64,000 bases of DNA from Schlesneria sp. (GTDB lineage Bacteria; Planctomycetota; Planctomycetia; Planctomycetales; Planctomycetaceae): positions 1 to 64,000 of the forward strand of contig JAQGHU010000039.1 in assembly GCA_028291515.1 (NCBI GenBank). Direction: 5' to 3'. The notes beneath the pieces were generated by a model. That model made no database searches, had not been told where the DNA came from, and was given only the letters and a program-made list of their open reading frames with translations. Made by a program: the position numbers and the translations under genes. Below, one piece after another: positions 15,094 through 23,445 of this stretch (its first letter is position 1; every line of letters starts with the position of its first letter).

Positions 15094-15477
15094 ATGCTTC
15101 AGTTCGTGAAATCCAGCCTGTTCGCCGCGAGTACTGTCGCGGCCCTGTTCGGAACCCAAGTTCTTTCGCGGCAGGCTAACGCGGAAGATCCACCACCGCC
15201 GAAAGCAGCGGAACTGGTGAACCCAACGGGCGAGCATCACGTTTTGAATTCATCACCTGTCTTGGATCGGCGGCATTCTGATTCGGCCGACACCGAGGCG
15301 CGAATCAGGAAATCGAGGCGATATTATTACGCGCCGTACGTTTACCAGCCGTCCTACTACTATTACTACTACCCCAATACGAATCCCGGCATGACGACCG
15401 GTCCCGCGATGTACTTCCCCGATCCGCTCAATAGCGTCTCGGGATACACGGCAGACGGGTTCGGTTACGGATTCTGA
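15094..15477 (+). CDS. Exported Tyr-rich small protein
   Basis: 127 residues with an excellent RBS (AGAAGGAG) and a signal peptide about 1-30 (…RQANAED). The mature part is rich in Pro, Arg and Tyr, with a run of six tyrosines near residues 89-94 and a Gly/Tyr-rich C-terminus (GYTADGFGYGF). No known domain. It has its own terminator at 15521, so it is probably a single-gene transcript. Similar small Tyr-rich exported proteins occur in planctomycetes; a structural or cell-surface role is possible but not shown. Confidence 0.65.
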   Translation: MLQFVKSSLFAASTVAALFGTQVLSRQANAEDPPPPKAAELVNPTGEHHVLNSSPVLDRRHSDSADTEARIRKSRRYYYAPYVYQPSYYYYYYPNTNPGMTTGPAMYFPDPLNSVSGYTADGFGYGF

Positions 15478-15520
15478 ACCATGCAGGTTCGAACAACTTA
15501 GAAATCAGTCAATCATCGAG

Positions 15521-15546
15521 CGGCGGTCTTTACGACCGCCGTTTTT
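15521..15546 (+). terminator. Intrinsic terminator of 15094-15477
   Basis: CGGCGGTC (15521-15528) pairs perfectly with GACCGCCG (15534-15541), 5-nt loop, followed by TTTTTG. It ends the exported-protein transcript. Confidence 0.85.
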
Positions 15547-15561
15547 GTTTAGCCAACCGGG

Positions 15562-16104
15562 CTAAATACTTTCCAGCCGCGCCATAGCGATGAGCATGAC
15601 CTCGGGAAACTGAGTGACCCCAACTTGCCGCAGCATGTTCATAATCTGCGCGGTCGTGTACTGCGAATGCGTACAGACATGTAACAGAATATCGCCGCGT
15701 CGAGTCGTGAAGCGTACTCCGGTTGCAGACACGACCTTGGGGATCAGATCTTCCAGCCTGTCGGGAGCGAGCGACGTCAGATAATCGTTCCAACGTCCGT
15801 CGAGTAACAACCACTTTTGCTTCAGTTCGTCGATGCTCGCAATCGGTCCCTCCCCTTGCTGATTACCGGGAATCATTCTGGGCAGATCACCCGGCACGAG
15901 CGGTTGTTCATCTCCCAGCAAAGTTTCCAGCCAGACATATTCGGCAGCATACAAGTGAACGAGCGACTTCCAGACGGATCCTTGGCCAATCGGATAGGCG
16001 GCTCTCAATTGGACATCCGTCAATTGGGAAGCGGCATTCAGCAGATTGATATTCACCCAGACTCGATGTTGGTGAAGCCGTCTGATCAAATCTGTCGCAT
16101 TCAT
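15562..16104 (-). CDS. DinB-fold protein
   Basis: 180 residues forming a four-helix bundle of the DinB/YfiT type. Typical signs are the N-terminal L-I-R-x-L-H-x-H-R-x-W-x-N-x-x-L, the W-K-S-L-V-H-L-Y-A-A-E-Y-V-W motif with one putative metal His (about residue 50), and the C-terminal H-V-C-T-H-S-Q-Y-T-T-A-Q-I-M-N-M-L-R-Q-x-G-V motif with the other His pair. DinB-fold proteins include bacillithiol- and mycothiol-dependent transferases, but most have no known substrate. Its 3' end faces the terminator at 15521-15546. Confidence 0.75.
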   Translation of the reverse strand: MNATDLIRRLHQHRVWVNINLLNAASQLTDVQLRAAYPIGQGSVWKSLVHLYAAEYVWLETLLGDEQPLVPGDLPRMIPGNQQGEGPIASIDELKQKWLLLDGRWNDYLTSLAPDRLEDLIPKVVSATGVRFTTRRGDILLHVCTHSQYTTAQIMNMLRQVGVTQFPEVMLIAMARLESI

Positions 16105-16392
16105 TTACTGGTTTCCTGAGAGCATCTTGAAATTGGGTTGGATTCATGATCCGTGATGAAAAGCTTGAGTTCAAGCTGAGACGCGCGTCATGGTTACTGT
16201 CACGGACACCTGTTTCATGACACCACGAATGAGAGTTGCGTTCGGTAAAAAGCGGCGTCACTCCACTCCGCAGGTGCGTGGAATACTGTTGACGCCGATG
16301 CCTAGTCTATCTATGCTTAAAACCTAACTTGTCTATGCATCGATTCAAAAGTCGCTCCTGGGATCGAACGGAGTTTGTCGGAGGTGATGATT

Positions 16393-16740
16393 GTGGACTC
16401 GCGGTTGCTGTCTGGGGCGGTCGAGATGTTGATGCTGGAAGTGATCTCGCACGGACCCACTTACGGGTACGAGATCACTCAGACGGTCGAGAGCCGTTCG
16501 CAAGGATATTTCGAGTTGAAAGAGGGAAGCCTGTACCCCGCGTTGCATCGGCTGGAAGAACAGAAGTTGGTGAAGTCATCGTGGCAGGAAGTGGATGGTC
16601 GGCGGCGAAAATATTACGAATTGACGACGGCGGGCCGCAAAGCATTGGCCGTGAAGAAAACGGAATGGAACGCATTCGCTAGTGGGATTCAAGGGGTTTT
16701 GGGCGGAGGCGATTCGGCGAGCTTGATGCCCGTGATTTAA
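16393..16740 (+). CDS. PadR-family transcriptional regulator
   Basis: 115 residues from GTG 16393, preferred because GGAGGT ends 7 bases upstream; in-frame TTG 16375, GTG 16384 and ATG 16387 are alternatives. Winged-helix PadR signature: LLSGAVEMLMLEVIS-H-GPTYGYEI ... FELKEGSLYPALHRLEEQKLVKSSW ... GRRRKYYELTTAGRKAL. PadR proteins without a long C-terminal domain are often encoded next to a membrane protein that they regulate, as here. The upstream region has two CTATGC motifs in tandem (about 16311 and 16333), possible operator sites, though not the classical ATGT-n-ACAT. Confidence 0.88.
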   Translation: MDSRLLSGAVEMLMLEVISHGPTYGYEITQTVESRSQGYFELKEGSLYPALHRLEEQKLVKSSWQEVDGRRRKYYELTTAGRKALAVKKTEWNAFASGIQGVLGGGDSASLMPVI

Positions 16741-16790
16741 CAATGGTGCAGGAGGGCAGTTTGCAGTTGTGGAACCTTGCCAAAACGATC

Positions 16791-16885
16791 GCAAATTGCG
16801 AATTGCGAATTGCAAAATGCAAATTGAAAATTGGAAGACGGGGAGAAGACACGGCCATGTCGAGGACTCCAAGTCCGTGGCACCC
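16791..16885. repeat. A/T-rich short tandem repeat followed by dispersed repeat
   Basis: 16791-16834 is a degenerate 6-8-bp tandem repeat of aattgcg/aattgc/aaaatgc/aaattg. 16848-16885 is a copy of the 'gacacggccatgtcgaggactccaag' family. Together they fill the gap between the PadR gene and its membrane partner. Confidence 0.55.
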
Positions 16886-16915
16886 AGATCCACAATTCAC
16901 GCGCAGGAACAGTCG

Positions 16916-18184
16916 ATGCTGGAGACTGACGAGATCACGAAGAGCCTGCCGCCACCTCGCGACGATGAACCGGCGTCTCTAAGGCAGGACATCGTGGATG
17001 AAATTCGAGATCACATGCAGTGCAGTCTTCGTCGCGAGTTGCTGGTGGGTCGTGGAGATGAGACACAGGCACGGCAACGAGTACTGGACAGATTTGGGAA
17101 TCCTCATGTCGTCGCGCGAAGACTTTGGTTTCAGGCCATGTGGAGCAAGATCATGACTCAGCGACTGGTGATTGGCAGCCTGGTGTGCTCGATCGTCGTC
17201 TCAATCACACTGGTCGTGATAGTGGGCCTGTTGATGGGGCGAATGGACCAGCAGCAGCGCGATCAGCAAGCGTTTAACATCGCATTGATCGAAAAGATGG
17301 GATCGTTGATGGTGCCTCCCGTTGCAGCGGCACCGCGCGATCCGAACTGGAATCATCTGCAGATTCGGATGACAGGAGGGACCGAGAGTGGGCCTCCCGC
17401 CTCGGGCGTCCAAGTTCTCGTTAGCCGACAGCCGAGGATCGGGGAGGATCTGCCAACACCATCGGAACCGCCAAGGTCAGTTATTGTTGATCCGTCGGGC
17501 TTGGCCGATTGCGGCGATGTCCCCCCTGGAAATTACAGGGTCATGGTGGTCACGGCATGGGGTGAGCGAACTAATTTGAATGTCACCGTAAAACCCGGCG
17601 CTGACCATCTTGAGCGGATTATCGTTCCCGTGAAGACACCGGCACCCACTAAAGTTTCCCTCCAAGTCGAAGGAATCAAGCCCGGCCCGAAGTCAAAACA
17701 TCTCTTAGTGGCTCGTTTCGGTTCGTGTGATCGAGATTTCGCCGGCCGGAGTTGGACGACTGGGGGAGAGATATTTGGCAGATCCATCGTGCTCCTGGCG
17801 ATCGACACCAATCGTCGTGCTTGGCTTGCCGAAATCCCGATGGAAATGTTAACAGATTCGTTGTACGCATTGCCGCTCCCGGCCCTTGTCGCGAGAGCGA
17901 ACTGGAGTCCACTCGATTCGACAGAGCAAATTAGTCTTCCAGCGAATCGCTATTACCTTAGCTTTGTCCGTGTCGCTTTGAACGAAGATGTAAGCTTTGA
18001 CAGTCCACAATGGCGAAGTTCTATCGGGTCGGACACCTACGACATGCCAGAGAAGTACAACGTCGGTGACTGGCGATGGCAAAGCTTCACGGCCAACGCC
18101 GCAGAACCGAATCTCTGGAAAATCATCATTCCGAATGAGATTTTTGAAATCGACGCACAACCGTCAATCCCCGGGACTAACTAA
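16916..18184 (+). CDS. HAAS-like N-terminal membrane protein, PadR partner
   Basis: 422 residues from ATG 16916; upstream in-frame sequence is repeat DNA and is excluded. Residues 20-75 form a helical HAAS/permease-prefix-like segment (LRQDIVDEIRDHMQ ... RVLDRFGNPHVVARRLW). One membrane segment lies at about 84-107. The remaining 310 residues are outside the cytoplasm, with a carboxypeptidase-regulatory/transthyretin-like part (SGLADCGDVPPGNYRVMVVTAWGE) and no known catalytic motif. PadR-HAAS pairs are often anti-sigma-like switches or membrane stress sensors; here the sensing part would be the exported domain. Function inferred from context. Confidence 0.68.
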   Translation: MLETDEITKSLPPPRDDEPASLRQDIVDEIRDHMQCSLRRELLVGRGDETQARQRVLDRFGNPHVVARRLWFQAMWSKIMTQRLVIGSLVCSIVVSITLVVIVGLLMGRMDQQQRDQQAFNIALIEKMGSLMVPPVAAAPRDPNWNHLQIRMTGGTESGPPASGVQVLVSRQPRIGEDLPTPSEPPRSVIVDPSGLADCGDVPPGNYRVMVVTAWGERTNLNVTVKPGADHLERIIVPVKTPAPTKVSLQVEGIKPGPKSKHLLVARFGSCDRDFAGRSWTTGGEIFGRSIVLLAIDTNRRAWLAEIPMEMLTDSLYALPLPALVARANWSPLDSTEQISLPANRYYLSFVRVALNEDVSFDSPQWRSSIGSDTYDMPEKYNVGDWRWQSFTANAAEPNLWKIIIPNEIFEIDAQPSIPGTN

Positions 18185-18318
18185 CTCGGTGGTCGCGCAA
18201 GCGGACTGAAGTATCGAGTCATCGATTGCCAAATGGTCGATGGTTGGGGAATAATTGAAATTGCCCGCTTGCTACTTCCCCCGCCTCGATGAGAGTTGCC
18301 GCCAGGCAGCGTTACCAC

Positions 18319-21300
18319 ATGACTCACCGCTTGCGCTCTCTTTCCTTTGTTGCAATCCTGGTCTCCTTGACGGCGTGGTTGCTTTGGGATGACCTGTCGA
18401 CGGCAGACGACAAGCCCGTTGTGGGGGTGACCGAGACTGAAGTCTCTGCCGACGAGAAGCAGTTTCAAGAGTTCGTCAAACCGTTGATTCGGCAACACTG
18501 CGTCCGTTGTCACAACGTCGACAATATGAAATCGGGCATTCGAGTCGACCAGCTTTCGGCGACCCCTGAAGATCGGCAACTGTTTTTGTGGAAGGATATT
18601 CTGAAGCAGGTCGACGAGGGGGCGATGCCGCCGGATGAGGAGCCTCAGCCGAGTGATGACGAGCGAAAGAAGTTGACCGAGTGGATTCAGCGGACGATGA
18701 CCACCGCGATGACTCGCAACACGCAACGAAATGGGTCTGTTCGAAGATTGACCGTGTCGCAGTATCGAAACACCTTGCGAGACCTGCTGGGGCTGGACGA
18801 AGATCTGACCGAGGCGCTGCCGCCCGATGGAATCAGTAAAGATGGCTTCGCCAACAATGCTCAGACGATGGTGTTGTCGCCATTGCAGGTCGAGGCCTAT
18901 TTCGACATCGCCGAGAAGTCGCTCGACCTGTGCATTGTCGATGAGAAGTCGAAGCCTGCCATTCAAAACTTTCGGATGGACCTGGGTCGCAAGATCAACG
19001 CGACCCCCTGCCCTGACAATCTGGTGTTGGGTGCGAACAGCTTTCTGCTGAACAACGCGGACTTCACGGTGACGCAACTGACTCCGCAGAAGCCGTTCGC
19101 GTATGAGCCGTTTTTCATGCAGACGAAGTTCGACTTCATCGAAGGCTACGTCGGTAACGACACGATCCGCGAATGGCGCAAGTTCGACAGTATCTATCAT
19201 GCGGTATTTGCCTGCCTGCGCGGCTCGCCCGGATACCCGAAAGGGGAGGCGTTTCAAACGGTCCCTGAAGGGTTGCTGTTGCGACCGGCGATCCCGAATT
19301 CGGAGATCTTTGGCGTCTCGAACACCTATGGCCCGATGGCGAACTTCAAGATCTCATTGCGAGAGTTGCCGGATCGCGGCAACTTTCGTGTGACGGTGAA
19401 GGCCGCTCGATATGACGATGCGCTGTTGCTGAATCCGTCGAGCGATGCTGCCGCGGGTCCCACGGCCGCGACGATGGTGACCGTGGACATTTTGGAGAAG
19501 TCTGCCGAATCCACGGTCACGATCACCGATCCGGGGATTTATCAAATCGATGTTTCACGCATTGCGGGAGAAAGCAAAGGGGTCATCTCGCTGCAGTTGG
19601 GTGAGCGGCTGTTTGCGGGGACATTGCCGGACTACAAGAAGCCGGGTTCGAATGATGCCGTCACGCAATCAGCAAGTTCGTTCGCAGCCGTGCGTCTACC
19701 GCAAGGGAGTACGAAGCTGGTTGCTCGTTACGGCGATAATTCGACACTCCGGAGCCTGGTATTCAGTCGAGTTGACGATGACAGCATTCTGGCCCAACGA
19801 TTCAAAGCATTTGAAAGTCGCATGCCTTCGGTCGGTGTCTACATGGGCTTGCGTCGCGACTGCGGCAGTACCCTGGCGCGAGTGAGTACACCTCAAGCCG
19901 TGGGGAGCGCACTGCACGAGTACACCTTCGCTGGCCCGATCAATGACTTCCCCAGTCCTGAGGTCGAGAAGGACAACGTCAACTACCTGGCGGGGATTCG
20001 CGAGATCGGTATTCGCAGCGAATACACCGACGGCCGCGATATGCCGCGACTGTTGATTCGCTCGATCGAATTCGAAGGGCCCTACTACGCGGAGTGGCCG
20101 CCGGAGCCGCACCGCAACATCTTCATCGAGTCACCGCATAAGAACGATCCTGAGACGTACGCTCGCGAGATCATTCAGTCATTCACGACGCGGGCCTTTC
20201 GGAGACCTGCGACCGACGACGAGCAGGCTGCGATTTTCAATATCTGGAAACAGACGTACGCCGAGAAGCAGGATTTCTCACAGAGCATCAAGGACGCCCT
20301 GCTGGCGGTCCTGACGGCACCTCAGTTTTTGTTCCTGATCGAAAACAGTTCGGGCCCTGAACCCGAAGACCTGACTGACCATGAACTGGCGGCGAAGCTG
20401 TCGTACTTCTTGTGGAATACGGCTCCAGATCAACAGCTGCTGGAACTGGCGGCGAAGAACTCATTGCGTGAGTCGGTCGACGCGCAGATAGATCGGATGA
20501 TCCAAGATCATCGCTTCGTGCAGGGGATGCAGCAGTTCGTCTCGCAATGGCTGAGCCTCGACAAGTTCGACGTGGTGTCGATCGACGAGAAACGCTTTCC
20601 GAAGTTGAGTCGCGTTACCAAGAGCCACCTCAGGCAGGAGCCGATTCAGTTCGTGCGGCATCTGATTCAACAGAACCTGTCGCTGAAGAATCTGATTCAG
20701 GCCGATTTCATCATGGCCGATGAAGTGGTCGCCAGTTACTACAACCTGGGCGATCGCACCGAGAGTGGATTCAATTTTGTGCCGCTCAAGCATGACAACG
20801 AAAACCTGGGGGGCGTGCTGACCGCGGCCGGGATTCTGGCCGGGCTGTCTGATGGACGAGAACCCAACCCGGTCAAACGCGGAGCGTGGTTCGCTCGCAA
20901 GATCGTTGCTGAACCACCAGACGATCCGCCGCCAAACGTTCCCAAGCTACCGGAAGATGACACCGCCAAGTTGACTCTGCGGCAGAGGCTGGAGCAGCAT
21001 CGCAATCAGGAAGGCTGCGCGAAGTGCCATACGGGAATCGATCCGTGGGGCTTGCCGTTCGAGAAATACGACGCGGCTGGCCGCTTCCGAAACGAAGCTG
21101 TCGAGTCGAGTTCGAAGCTACCAGACGGAGCTGAAGTGAGTGACGTCAACAGCCTGAAAGCCCATCTAATCAATGATCGTTTGGAACAGGTCGCATTCAG
21201 TTATCTGAAGCATCTGGCGTGTTATGCCACTGGTCGCAGTCTGACTTACAACGAGTTGGTGTTTCTGCAGAAAGAGAGCCAGGAGTTGCGATCGCAGGGT

Positions 21301-21360
21301 TATGGAACTCGCGATTTGCTGAAGTTTGTCGTGAAGAGCGACATCTTCATGAAGAAGTGA
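18319..21360 (+). CDS. Exported cytochrome-c/DUF1587-DUF1592-DUF1588-DUF1585 protein
   Basis: 1013 residues from ATG 18319 (ATG 18289 is also in frame; neither has a strong RBS). A signal or anchor segment (SLSFVAILVSLTAWLLW) is followed by a planctomycete cytochrome-c domain with CVRCH (FVKPLIRQHCVRCHNVD), then DUF1587 (RRLTVSQYRNTLRDLLGL), DUF1592/DUF1595 (AYARE-IIQSFTTRAFRRP), DUF1588 with a second haem motif CAKCH in GCAKCHTGIDPWGLPFEKYDA, and DUF1585 at the end (LACYATGRSLTYNE). This full-length architecture is very common in planctomycetes and is predicted to be a periplasmic redox protein. The next gene, a DUF1552 protein, is its usual partner. Confidence 0.88.
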   Translation: MTHRLRSLSFVAILVSLTAWLLWDDLSTADDKPVVGVTETEVSADEKQFQEFVKPLIRQHCVRCHNVDNMKSGIRVDQLSATPEDRQLFLWKDILKQVDEGAMPPDEEPQPSDDERKKLTEWIQRTMTTAMTRNTQRNGSVRRLTVSQYRNTLRDLLGLDEDLTEALPPDGISKDGFANNAQTMVLSPLQVEAYFDIAEKSLDLCIVDEKSKPAIQNFRMDLGRKINATPCPDNLVLGANSFLLNNADFTVTQLTPQKPFAYEPFFMQTKFDFIEGYVGNDTIREWRKFDSIYHAVFACLRGSPGYPKGEAFQTVPEGLLLRPAIPNSEIFGVSNTYGPMANFKISLRELPDRGNFRVTVKAARYDDALLLNPSSDAAAGPTAATMVTVDILEKSAESTVTITDPGIYQIDVSRIAGESKGVISLQLGERLFAGTLPDYKKPGSNDAVTQSASSFAAVRLPQGSTKLVARYGDNSTLRSLVFSRVDDDSILAQRFKAFESRMPSVGVYMGLRRDCGSTLARVSTPQAVGSALHEYTFAGPINDFPSPEVEKDNVNYLAGIREIGIRSEYTDGRDMPRLLIRSIEFEGPYYAEWPPEPHRNIFIESPHKNDPETYAREIIQSFTTRAFRRPATDDEQAAIFNIWKQTYAEKQDFSQSIKDALLAVLTAPQFLFLIENSSGPEPEDLTDHELAAKLSYFLWNTAPDQQLLELAAKNSLRESVDAQIDRMIQDHRFVQGMQQFVSQWLSLDKFDVVSIDEKRFPKLSRVTKSHLRQEPIQFVRHLIQQNLSLKNLIQADFIMADEVVASYYNLGDRTESGFNFVPLKHDNENLGGVLTAAGILAGLSDGREPNPVKRGAWFARKIVAEPPDDPPPNVPKLPEDDTAKLTLRQRLEQHRNQEGCAKCHTGIDPWGLPFEKYDAAGRFRNEAVESSSKLPDGAEVSDVNSLKAHLINDRLEQVAFSYLKHLACYATGRSLTYNELVFLQKESQELRSQGYGTRDLLKFVVKSDIFMKK

Positions 21361-21441
21361 CGGAGAATGATCGAGTCAGAAGAAATCCGTTTTTCACGCG
21401 AAGCCGCGGAGGCGCGAAGAGAAAAATAGGAGAAGATTTTT

Positions 21442-21474
21442 AGCCACGGATGAAACACGGAATGAACACGGATG
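21442..21474. repeat. Copy of dispersed 'ccacggatg' repeat
   Basis: tagccacggatgaaacacgg and the next 14 bases; related copies at 6897 and 14862. It lies in the 309-bp gap between the two genes of the DUF1587/DUF1552 pair. Confidence 0.5.
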
Positions 21475-21597
21475 AGGAGGGGATTTTGAGTGAACTATTT
21501 CTCTGAGCGACGTGCGAACGAAAGAACCTTGTGTTCGTTTGAACGGAATGCATAAGATTATGCTGAAGTGAACTCTTGAACCGTGTCGCCATACCTG

Positions 21598-21629
21598 ACG
21601 CGCGGGGCGATGCCCACGCGGTTAAACGA
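21598..21629. repeat. Copy of 'cggggcgatgcccacgcgg' repeat
   Basis: Nearly identical copies are at 32555-32587 and 42248-42279 (core cgcggggcgatgcccacgcg, then ttaaacga). The core can form a GC-rich hairpin with the loop gat. Confidence 0.65.
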
Positions 21630-21669
21630 TTCCCCGCCAACCTGCCCTGCCTCGATTGGATTCGACTTC

Positions 21670-23004
21670 ATGACTAGCGTTCGACTTGATCGCCGATCCG
21701 TGTTGAAAGGTCTGGCCGGGGTGACTTTGGCGCTGCCGATCCTGGAGGCGATGGGGAAGGAAGTCGTGAATCAAGCGCCGCGACGATTCTGCGCGCTCTA
21801 CACGGCCAACGGGATGTCGTTGCCGAACCCGAAGCACGCGATGTCCGAGTGGAGTTGGTTTCCGACGAAGGAAGGACGTGACTTTGAGTTCGGGAAGTCG
21901 ACTGAGTCGCTGAACCCCTTTCGCGACCAAGTGAGCTTTCTGGGTGGATTGCAGCACGCGAACGGCGGCAAGGCCGATCCGCATCTTTGCTCTGACATGT
22001 GGCTGACAGGTGCGCCGTTGCATGATCCGAAGCCAGGGACATTCAACTCAGTCGCGCTGGATCAGGTGATCGCGCTGCATACGAAGAAGTATTGCCGACA
22101 GCCGTCGCTGGTCTTGTCGATCGATGCGGGAGTTGGGTTTCTGTCGCGGACCGGAACGATTTCCTACAACTTGGAAGGGAAGCCAATCCCTGCCGAAAAC
22201 AATCCGCGGCGCGTGTTTGATCGACTATTTCGAGGTGACAAGTCGTCACTGGAAGCACAGCGCGAACAATTGCGGAAGCGGATCAAGCTGGTCGATGCCG
22301 TATTGGAGAGTGCGAAGTCGCTGCATAAGCAACTGGGCAAGTCGGACAGTGAGCGAATGGATCAGTATCTGACATCGCTCGATGAGATCGAAAGCCGATT
22401 GACGGCGTCGGAGAAGTGGATCGATATTCCGATCAAGACTCAGGATTACAGCCATTTGAATCTGGAGGCAAATTCGGAAGGGGAGCCGGGGGAATACTAT
22501 CGCAACATGTTCGACCTGATTGCCCTCGCGTTCGATGCGGATATCACTCGTTCGGTCACGTTCATGCTGAATCGCGAAGATGGGATGGGGGTCAGCGATA
22601 CGTTCCCGATCAAGCTAGGCCTGAAACGAACTCATCACAATTTGTCGCATGCGGAAGACAAAGAAGGCCAGTTGGCATTCGCGAAGTACGACCAGTTCCT
22701 GACTGAACAGGTCGCTCATTTCCTGGGGCGACTGAAGCAGTACCAGGACATGGAATCGAGCGTGCTGGAGAACACGATTGTGCTGTTTGGTAGCGGAGCG
22801 AGTACGACTCATAACCCGACCAACATCCCGACGATGTTGGCGGGCGGAACGAAGATGGGGCTGAAACACGGCACGTACTGGCGGAAGCCCAAAACACCGA
22901 TGTCGAACGTCCACCTGAGCATCCTGCACTCGATGGGGATCGAAGAGTCTGCGTTCTCTGATAGTACGGGGACCATCAGCGAATCGATCTTCACAAAGGT
23001 GTAG
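21670..23004 (+). CDS. DUF1552 exported protein, partner of the cytochrome-type gene
   Basis: 444 residues from ATG 21670; the open frame upstream is repeat DNA. The N-terminus carries a Tat-type signal ([20 protein letters not shown]). The body has the DUF1552 signature: [53 protein letters not shown] and the C-terminal [27 protein letters not shown], related to the DUF1501/alkaline-phosphatase-like fold. These proteins are encoded downstream of DUF1587-DUF1585 cytochromes in planctomycetes and are thought to form one periplasmic system; the reaction is unknown. Confidence 0.85.
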   Translation: MTSVRLDRRSVLKGLAGVTLALPILEAMGKEVVNQAPRRFCALYTANGMSLPNPKHAMSEWSWFPTKEGRDFEFGKSTESLNPFRDQVSFLGGLQHANGGKADPHLCSDMWLTGAPLHDPKPGTFNSVALDQVIALHTKKYCRQPSLVLSIDAGVGFLSRTGTISYNLEGKPIPAENNPRRVFDRLFRGDKSSLEAQREQLRKRIKLVDAVLESAKSLHKQLGKSDSERMDQYLTSLDEIESRLTASEKWIDIPIKTQDYSHLNLEANSEGEPGEYYRNMFDLIALAFDADITRSVTFMLNREDGMGVSDTFPIKLGLKRTHHNLSHAEDKEGQLAFAKYDQFLTEQVAHFLGRLKQYQDMESSVLENTIVLFGSGASTTHNPTNIPTMLAGGTKMGLKHGTYWRKPKTPMSNVHLSILHSMGIEESAFSDSTGTISESIFTKV

Positions 23005-23088
23005 ATCGCGGATGAGAATGCAGTCGGTTCGAGATGTGGGCCGCCGTCTCTTGCGTTCAAGCAGGAACTGTCATCGAACTCTTCTGTC

Positions 23089-23170
23089 GTCCCTGCTGGG
23101 ACTCATGAACATCAATCGCCGTACCCACCACTGGAAGTGGTGGGCTATTGTCGGTCGTCCCTACCGGGAC
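23089..23170. repeat. Three-hairpin dispersed element
   Basis: GTCCC-tgct-GGGAC (23089-23102), CCCACCACT-gga-AGTGGTGGG (23124-23144) and GTCCC-tacc-GGGAC (23157-23170) follow each other. The outer hairpins are near copies of each other. It lies in a 441-bp gap (23005-23445) with no supported gene. The rest of the gap shows only a short copy of the tacctatgctccaa motif seen at 153. Confidence 0.6.
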
Positions 23171-23445
23171 TAAGACAATTCAACATTCGATTCCTTGTTC
23201 ATGACTGCAAGGTGCAGTTACCTATGCTCCAAAGCACTGGCTTCCTTAGCGCCCAAAACTCGTGAGTTCGGTGAGCAGGCACGCGAACAGCCGTTAAGTC
23301 GGATAACTATTTGAGGCCAGCATGTCGCCAGCGAAGAATGACGCAGCTCGCGTTGTTTGTTATGTTCGTGAAGTCGCGACACGCGTTTGGCGATGGCATT
23401 GTCGATGCCGATGGAACTTGCTGCTTACAACGTCGAGATTTCAAT

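Noticed and set aside
16791-16885. CRISPR-like array
   Set aside because: The units are 6-8 bp, degenerate and without spacers; no cas genes are in the window.
18181-19257. A 358-codon open frame antisense to the cytochrome-type gene
   Set aside because: It lies opposite a fully recognisable protein family, has no RBS, and encodes an Arg/His-rich sequence typical of shadow frames.
23311-23445. Longer N-terminus of the M20 protein starting at 23311
   Set aside because: The extension has no signal or domain sequence and no RBS, whereas the frame from 23446 begins with a signal peptide.
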